From NCBI GenBank assembly GCA_016788585.1, contig JAEURP010000026.1:106002-170001 (forward strand): a DNA stretch of 64,000 nucleotides, read 5' to 3'. Under the pieces are notes generated by a model. That model worked only from the letters and a program-made list of their open reading frames with translations. It was not told where the DNA came from and did no database searches. Of this stretch, positions 59,184 to 64,000 are shown piece by piece. A program made the translations under genes and the position numbers. The stretch comes from Chthonomonas sp. (lineage in GTDB: Bacteria; Armatimonadota; Fimbriimonadia; Fimbriimonadales; Fimbriimonadaceae). The number at the start of each line of letters is the position of its first letter. Positions within the stretch are counted from its first letter, which is position 1.

Positions 59184-62045
59184 ATGCGCACCATCGTCAT
59201 GGTCGTTCTGCTCTGCCTTTGCGCGATCTCTGTCGTGGCGAGTAAGGCTCTTTTCGCCCAACCCGCTCTCGCCTACGATGTCCACATCACGGCTGGCGGT
59301 GGTGACGATGGCGAAGACGGGCCGCTGGTCGGCGCAAGCATCACCCTGAAGGGGCCGGTCGGGCGCGAGAACTTCAACCAAACGAAGAAGACCGACGACG
59401 AAGGCGCGGCGCACTTTTCGGTTGAGAGCACCGGATACTACCAAGTGACCGTGGTGGCCGACGGATACGAGACCAAAGAGGAGCGGATCCTAGTGAAGGC
59501 CGACCAAGAGCCGCAGTTCTTCTTGCAGCTGCTCGAAAAGGGGAAGGCGAATAAGGCGCGGCTGGTCGTATCGGTGAAGGACAAAGTGTCCGGCTGGCCA
59601 TTAGAGGGCGTGGATGTCGTCACAACGCGCGCCGACAAGATGGTGGGCGATCACATGACCACCGGACAGGATGGCAAGGTCTATGTCGTCATCGATACTA
59701 ACGACGCTTCGAAGGGGCTCGAGTTTGAAGTACTGGTGACGAAGAGTGGCTACGAGCCGGCAGTGCAGACGATCAAGGTCCAAAAGGGAGTCTTCAAGGA
59801 CTACCCGGTGAACTTCTCGCTGGAGCCAGCCGAAGGCTTGCGGCTGGTTCGCCTGACGCTCCTTGAGGACGGCCCACGAAGCAAGATCATGAGTGCGCGC
59901 GTGGTTCTGGATGGCGGCAAGAACAAGTTCTATGTAGGCATATCAAACCCGGATGGGCAAGTCTTGCTTCAAGTCGCGCCGAACACTAAATACGACGTCA
60001 AGGTCACCACGAGCCTCTACGATGAGTACGAAGACACGATCGACCTGACGGCGGACAAATCGAACGACGTGATCGACCGGACTTACCTGCTGGTGCGTAA
60101 GGACTCGGCCCCGCAGATTCGCCGCGCACTGATTGTTTACGTTCGCGGAAAGGACGAGAAGGGCGTCATAACGCCTTTGAAAGGTGTGGCGGTGACCGCG
60201 CCCGGCTACAACAGCGGCGCAACCGATGCCGAGGGCCGCATGGTCTTTCTGCATACCGTGCCACCCGGCGAGACGATCAATGTGAGCGTTCGCACGCCGA
60301 TGTACAAACCCGGCGCGGCCACTGTGCTGGTTAAGGACAAAGGCGTGATGATCGACGTGAACGCCTTTGCCAAGGCCGTCAACCGAGGAATGAGCGAGAT
60401 GGAGGCTCTGCGGAGCCAACGCGTGACCGCCTACGACACGGTGACGATCACGCTGGACGAGGAGAAGATTCGCCCGGTTAAGGAGGTCGTTGGCAAGATC
60501 AACGCTCCCGCCGAAGTGGATCCCGATAAGGAAGTTCCCTACCAAGTCGAGCTCAGTTTCATCGAAGGCGACAGCGCTGTCGTGACGATCGAGGAGACCA
60601 TTGTTATTCTCGATTCGGCTGGCAAGATCATTCAACGCGCCGGCAATATCCGCACGCTGAATGTTGGCGAACCTTCGATCGAAAGCTACGCGTTCAAGCC
60701 GCCCAAGCCCGGCACCTACCGAATTCGCGCCAATGTCAAATGGGAGAAAGGCGAGCTTTGGTCGGGTGAGAAAACGATTCGCGTGGGCGAGAGTCGAGAA
60801 AAGATCGAAGTCACTGGCAATGTCGTTGCAAAGGCTGGTCTGGTGAAGATGGATCAGCGTGTTCAGGTCGCCGTCACCGTGCTCTATAAAGGCGGACCGA
60901 CGCTTACTCTGGACACCCAAGAGGTAGTCGAACTCTTCGATCCCAAGGGCGAGATCGTCCAGAACAACTTCGCGGCTCGAAAGCTGAATCGCGGTTCGAC
61001 ATCGGAACGGGTCTTCAATATCGTTTGCCAAGCCCAGGGTTGGTACCGTCTGAAATCCACGATTAAGGGGCCCGATGGCACTGTGCTCTGGACAGGTGAG
61101 GACAAGTTCCAAGTCTCGGGCGGAAGTGCAGTCGGCACGAAACCCGGCCCGGGCTATTGGAAGCTCAAGTCCAAGACCGTTGGCAATGTCCCGCCTCCAT
61201 TTGAGAATGGCAATGCCCGAATGGGAGGCACGATCAGCGAAACAAGCTTTACCTACTTCTTCGAATACAAGCCGCCCTACGAGGCCAAGGTTGAACTCAG
61301 CTTGAACTTCTCTACCCCGCCCACGATCCTCAAGCCCGGCGAGATTATCGAGCTCACCTGTAGCGGATCGGGTTCCGTGACCGGCAAGGACGCTGGCAGT
61401 ACCGGCACTGGTGGCAGTTGGGATGTGCAGGGCAGCGGCAGCATCGTCGAAATGACCAAAGTCTTTGTCGGTCGCGCCTCGACCGGCAAGGACTACCCAT
61501 CCGGAAATGGCAAAGCAAAAATCAAGATCGGCTCTGGCGGGGCGTTGAAGATCATCCTCGTGCAAAGTGGCCCGACTTGGGGCAATCAAGCTGCAAATTG
61601 GAACCCCTGCATGTATGACTACGAATGGGTGCCCGGTGTGGCCGTGCCTTCAACGTCCTCGGCAAAGCCAACACTCACCGGAACGCCGCCGGTCAATAAG
61701 CCACCCGCCGTTGGAGGCACGTACACCGACCGACAAGCCATGGCGAGCAACGGGAAGATCTACTACGTCACGCTATTTCTCAAGGAATCGAAAACACCGG
61801 GCGTGTATTCCGTCTTAGGCCACGCGCGACCGGCAGAAGGCGCGGGCCCCCGCCTCGAAATCACCGGCACTTACCGCTCCTCGACCAAGGAACTCAAAGG
61901 CGCAGGCGCGTTTGTCCCCGCTATCAAGGGCAGCACCGTAAAAACCGACGCCACCCTAATGCAGGACGGCACGATTTTCGGTCAAGTCATCGCGAAGTCG
62001 GCCAAAGAATCGATCGGCGTTAAGTTCACCGTGAAGAAGGAGTAA
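59184..62045 (+). CDS. Large secreted multi-domain protein (CarboxypepD-regulatory-like and Ig-like)
   Basis: This 953-residue protein has a signal peptide (MRTIVMVVLLCLCAISVVASKALFA). Four beta-sandwich units resemble carboxypeptidase regulatory-like domains, each with a G-A/V ...TDDEGAAHF or TDAEGRMVF type turn (about residues 20-110, 115-195, 200-290, 300-380). Two Ig-like domains follow (about 430-530, 545-640), and the C-terminal 300 residues are Gly/Ser-rich with beta patches. No catalytic motif is seen, so a structural or adhesion role is likely. The in-frame ATG at 59067 overlaps the divergent gene and is rejected. Confidence 0.8.
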   Translation: MRTIVMVVLLCLCAISVVASKALFAQPALAYDVHITAGGGDDGEDGPLVGASITLKGPVGRENFNQTKKTDDEGAAHFSVESTGYYQVTVVADGYETKEERILVKADQEPQFFLQLLEKGKANKARLVVSVKDKVSGWPLEGVDVVTTRADKMVGDHMTTGQDGKVYVVIDTNDASKGLEFEVLVTKSGYEPAVQTIKVQKGVFKDYPVNFSLEPAEGLRLVRLTLLEDGPRSKIMSARVVLDGGKNKFYVGISNPDGQVLLQVAPNTKYDVKVTTSLYDEYEDTIDLTADKSNDVIDRTYLLVRKDSAPQIRRALIVYVRGKDEKGVITPLKGVAVTAPGYNSGATDAEGRMVFLHTVPPGETINVSVRTPMYKPGAATVLVKDKGVMIDVNAFAKAVNRGMSEMEALRSQRVTAYDTVTITLDEEKIRPVKEVVGKINAPAEVDPDKEVPYQVELSFIEGDSAVVTIEETIVILDSAGKIIQRAGNIRTLNVGEPSIESYAFKPPKPGTYRIRANVKWEKGELWSGEKTIRVGESREKIEVTGNVVAKAGLVKMDQRVQVAVTVLYKGGPTLTLDTQEVVELFDPKGEIVQNNFAARKLNRGSTSERVFNIVCQAQGWYRLKSTIKGPDGTVLWTGEDKFQVSGGSAVGTKPGPGYWKLKSKTVGNVPPPFENGNARMGGTISETSFTYFFEYKPPYEAKVELSLNFSTPPTILKPGEIIELTCSGSGSVTGKDAGSTGTGGSWDVQGSGSIVEMTKVFVGRASTGKDYPSGNGKAKIKIGSGGALKIILVQSGPTWGNQAANWNPCMYDYEWVPGVAVPSTSSAKPTLTGTPPVNKPPAVGGTYTDRQAMASNGKIYYVTLFLKESKTPGVYSVLGHARPAEGAGPRLEITGTYRSSTKELKGAGAFVPAIKGSTVKTDATLMQDGTIFGQVIAKSAKESIGVKFTVKKE

Positions 62046-62050
62046 GGAAA

Positions 62051-63604
62051 CTACCCCACCGAGCCTTCCAAACTCACGCCGAGCAGCTTCTGCGCCTCGA
62101 CGGCGAACTCCATCGGAAGCTCGCGGAAAACATCCTTGCAGAACCCGCTCACAATCATGTTCACGGCGTCCTCGGTCGGAATGCCGCGCTGGTTGCAGTA
62201 GAAGATTTGGTCTTCCCCGATCTTCGACGTCGAGGCTTCGTGCTCCACTGTCGCCGTCGGATTCTTCACTTCGATATAAGGAAAAGTGTGCGCGCCGCAT
62301 TGATCGCCCATGAGCATCGAATCGCACTGCGAATAATTCCGCGCACCGTCGGCGCCGGCATTCACCTTCACCAATCCGCGATAAGTATTCTGCCCATTGC
62401 CGGCCGAAATACCCTTCGACACAATTGTCGACTTCGTATTTTTCCCAATATGGATCATTTTCGTGCCCGTATCGGCCTGTTGCTTATTCGCCGTCAGAGC
62501 AACCGAATAAAATTCGCCAATCGAATGATCTCCCTTCAAAATAACGCTCGGATACTTCCACGTAATCGCGCTGCCGGTCTCCACTTGCGTCCAAGTCACC
62601 TTGGCGTTCGAGCCCTTACAAATCGCGCGCTTCGTTACAAAATTGTAAATCCCGCCCTTGCCGTCCTTATCGCCCGGATACCAATTCTGAACCGTGCTGT
62701 ATTTAATCGTCGCGTCTTTTTCGGCGACCAATTCCACAACCGCCGCGTGCAATTGGTTCTCATCGCGCATCGGAGCCGTGCAGCCCTCGAGGTAACTCAC
62801 ATAAGCCCCCTCGTCCGCGATAATCAGCGTGCGCTCAAATTGACCGGTTTTACTGGCATTTATTCTAAAATAAGTGCTTAATTCCATTGGGCAGCGCACT
62901 CCTTTCGGAATGTAAACGAAACTGCCGTCCGTAAATACCGCGCTATTTAATGTCGCGTAATAATTGTCGGAATAAGGCACGACACTTCCCAAATATTCCT
63001 TGATTAATTCGGGATGCTCTTTAATTGCCTCAGAAATACTGCAGAAAATAATTCCCTGCCGCGCAAGCTCGGCCTTAAAGGTCGTCGCAACCGAAACCGA
63101 GTCGAACACCGCGTCCACCGCCACGCGGTTTTGCCCGCCCTCAGTGGCAACCGGCGCACCCGCCAATGGATCAACTTCCCCCTTCCCCTGCACATTCAGC
63201 ATAATCTCCTGCTCGGCCAGGGGAATCCCCAGCTTTTCAAACGTCCGCACCAGCTCGGGGTCGGCATCGGCCAGGCTGTCCAAACGGGGCATAAACTTCG
63301 GCGCCGAGTAGTAAATGATGTCCTGCAAATCCACCGGCGGATATTGAACATTCGGCCAATGCGGCTCCTTCATGGTCAGCAAATGGCGATAAGCCTTCAG
63401 GCGCCATTCGGTCATCCACTCGGGCTCTTCCTTTTTCGCCGAGATCGCCCGCACCACGTCTTCGCTTAGCCCGGGTTCAAACTGATCGGTCTCAAGCTCG
63501 GTAACAAAGCCTTCCTTATAGTCGCGGTCGGCCCAGGCTTCAAGGAGGAGATCGTGCTCCGACTTCTCGTCGTCGAGCACCGGCGTGTTCTGTTCTTCGG
63601 TCAT
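62051..63604 (-). CDS. sufB: Fe-S cluster assembly protein SufB
   Basis: This 517-residue scaffold protein begins [27 protein letters not shown] [70 protein letters not shown] and [20 protein letters not shown] are standard SufB blocks. The open frame continues upstream to 63985, but that part is the 21-bp repeat array, so ATG 63604 is chosen. Parts of the gene (about 62400-63060) use more A/T-ending codons than the rest. sufC and sufD are 17 kb away. Confidence 0.95.
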   Translation of the reverse strand: MTEEQNTPVLDDEKSEHDLLLEAWADRDYKEGFVTELETDQFEPGLSEDVVRAISAKKEEPEWMTEWRLKAYRHLLTMKEPHWPNVQYPPVDLQDIIYYSAPKFMPRLDSLADADPELVRTFEKLGIPLAEQEIMLNVQGKGEVDPLAGAPVATEGGQNRVAVDAVFDSVSVATTFKAELARQGIIFCSISEAIKEHPELIKEYLGSVVPYSDNYYATLNSAVFTDGSFVYIPKGVRCPMELSTYFRINASKTGQFERTLIIADEGAYVSYLEGCTAPMRDENQLHAAVVELVAEKDATIKYSTVQNWYPGDKDGKGGIYNFVTKRAICKGSNAKVTWTQVETGSAITWKYPSVILKGDHSIGEFYSVALTANKQQADTGTKMIHIGKNTKSTIVSKGISAGNGQNTYRGLVKVNAGADGARNYSQCDSMLMGDQCGAHTFPYIEVKNPTATVEHEASTSKIGEDQIFYCNQRGIPTEDAVNMIVSGFCKDVFRELPMEFAVEAQKLLGVSLEGSVG

Positions 63605-63697
63605 GTTGTGTTCGCTCAGCGTCCACCTGGCCTCACCAGCATCACGCCTCGCTCTTAGGTTCATTTTACCCCTTGAGATGCCAAATTCCGGCCTGGA

Positions 63698-63844
63698 AAA
63701 CTGGAAAGGACCAATGCCTATGGCAATTTGGCATGTGCCGAGCGGAGTTTTCCTTGTGCCTAAACCGCTTTTCCTCATGCCGAACAGCCTTCGGCATGTG
63801 CCGAAGACAATTTTCCTTGTGCCGAACGCAATCCGGCATGTACC
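63698..63844. repeat. Seven-unit 21-bp tandem array
   Basis: Seven consecutive 21-nt units end in (A/T)G(T/C)nCC at 63718, 63739, 63760, 63781, 63802, 63823 and 63844. Two main versions alternate: GGCATGTGCC (units 2, 5, 7, the last with one change) and TCCTTGTGCC or TCCTCATGCC (units 3, 4, 6). The first unit is more degraded. The exact 21-nt spacing equals two helical turns. Confidence 0.9.
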
Positions 63845-63909
63845 GAAACTTCCTCGATCGGGCTGGGTGGCCTGGATGACTCCTTGGAACACTGCCCAAT
63901 GATGGGTGG

Positions 63910-63971
63910 CACTGGTGAAAGGTCGCGTGAACCTCTCTCCTGCGCCAACTGACCTCGACCTTACACCAGTG
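63910..63971. repeat. 16-bp inverted repeat near the window end
   Basis: CACTGGTGAAAGGTCG at 63910-63925 pairs with CGACCTTACACCAGTG at 63956-63971 with one mismatch, around a 30-nt loop. It could be a terminator-like hairpin of a gene beyond the window or a regulator site. Confidence 0.7.
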
Positions 63972-64000
63972 ACTAAGCACCACATCCTTCCATCTTACAG

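Larger units (their letters stand above)
63605..64000 (-). promoter_or_regulatory. 396-nt region upstream of sufB with -10 box and tandem array
   Basis: No gene is supported here. A possible -10 box TAAAAT lies at 63663-63668 on the minus strand, with no convincing -35. A seven-unit 21-bp array occupies 63698-63844, just upstream of it, and a long inverted repeat lies at 63910-63971. The remainder shows nothing recognisable. Confidence 0.5.

Noticed and set aside
59943..61589. A 548-codon open frame antisense to the large surface protein
   Set aside because: It is a shadow produced by codon bias; it lacks a ribosome-binding site and protein-like features, and the plus-strand frame has a signal peptide and clear domains.
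63698..63844. CRISPR array
   Set aside because: Units are contiguous 21-mers with no unique spacers and no cas genes nearby.

Overview
The window is a 64 kb piece of a bacterial chromosome, densely packed with core-metabolism and cell-envelope genes. No phage, insertion sequence, integrase or CRISPR array was seen. The best guess for the host is Armatimonadota, probably a Fimbriimonas-like lineage. The grounds are the large prepilin whose cleavage/methylation helix runs into [11 protein letters not shown], secreted proteins ending in paired dockerin-like GDxDxSGEVDAxDID repeats, futalosine-type menaquinone synthesis (mqnE), Suf-type Fe-S assembly, and an envelope-rich set of lipoproteins, HEAT, OmpA and CarboxypepD-regulatory-like proteins. 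This is inference from protein style; no database search was run.

Layout. 1-2461 (minus): an S10 peptidase cut by the window edge, a dienelactone hydrolase, a methyltransferase and tRNA-Val. 2559-7038 (plus): a PafA-like phosphatase and a subtilase with dockerin-like repeats. 7047-13900 (minus): an active S41 protease paired with an inactive paralogue, rpiB, a HEAT protein, an MTA phosphorylase, a BtuF-like lipoprotein and tRNA-Trp. 13939-17149 (minus): a CapD/WbpM-type dehydratase, an anti-sigma-like protein and an ECF sigma factor. 17245-18474 (plus): a YidB/BON/OmpA protein. 18471-20489 (minus): ctlX and mqnE. 20565-24626 (plus): a class V PLP enzyme, a cysteine dioxygenase, a YeiH-type exporter and purD. 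24623-27273 (minus): recR, ybaB, dnaX and SRP RNA, a classical cluster. 27321-30423 (minus): an ABC-2 transporter with a partner protein. 30642-36898 (plus): nuoA and nuoC, then a prepilin and small lipoprotein, then nuoD, a tiny basic protein gene, nuoE, nuoF and a tiny lipoprotein; no nuoB. 36949-39813 (plus): a large coiled-coil secreted protein. 39815-44154 (minus): a four-gene envelope operon headed by an amidase. 44292-46339 (plus): sufC and sufD. 46417-47574 (plus): a secreted beta-propeller/dockerin gene broken by two stop codons. 47632-52403: a DUF4349 lipoprotein, pyruvate kinase and small envelope genes. 52472-56668: thrS, a pilin, a LolA-like/cytochrome c fusion and an EEP-family nuclease/phosphatase. 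56767-62045: small and large envelope proteins. 62051-63604 (minus): sufB, preceded by a seven-unit 21-bp tandem array.

How the genes work together. Several sets are translationally coupled through 1-4 nt start/stop overlaps, often with GTG or TTG starts, and these overlaps fix many start codons. The most promising functional units are a compact cysteine-oxidation and sulfite-disposal operon (20565-23377), the catalytic/pseudo S41 protease pair (7047-9583), the four-gene envelope operon (39815-44154), the 21-bp array in front of sufB, and a 32-codon basic protein gene with its own strong promoter and terminator between nuoD and nuoE.
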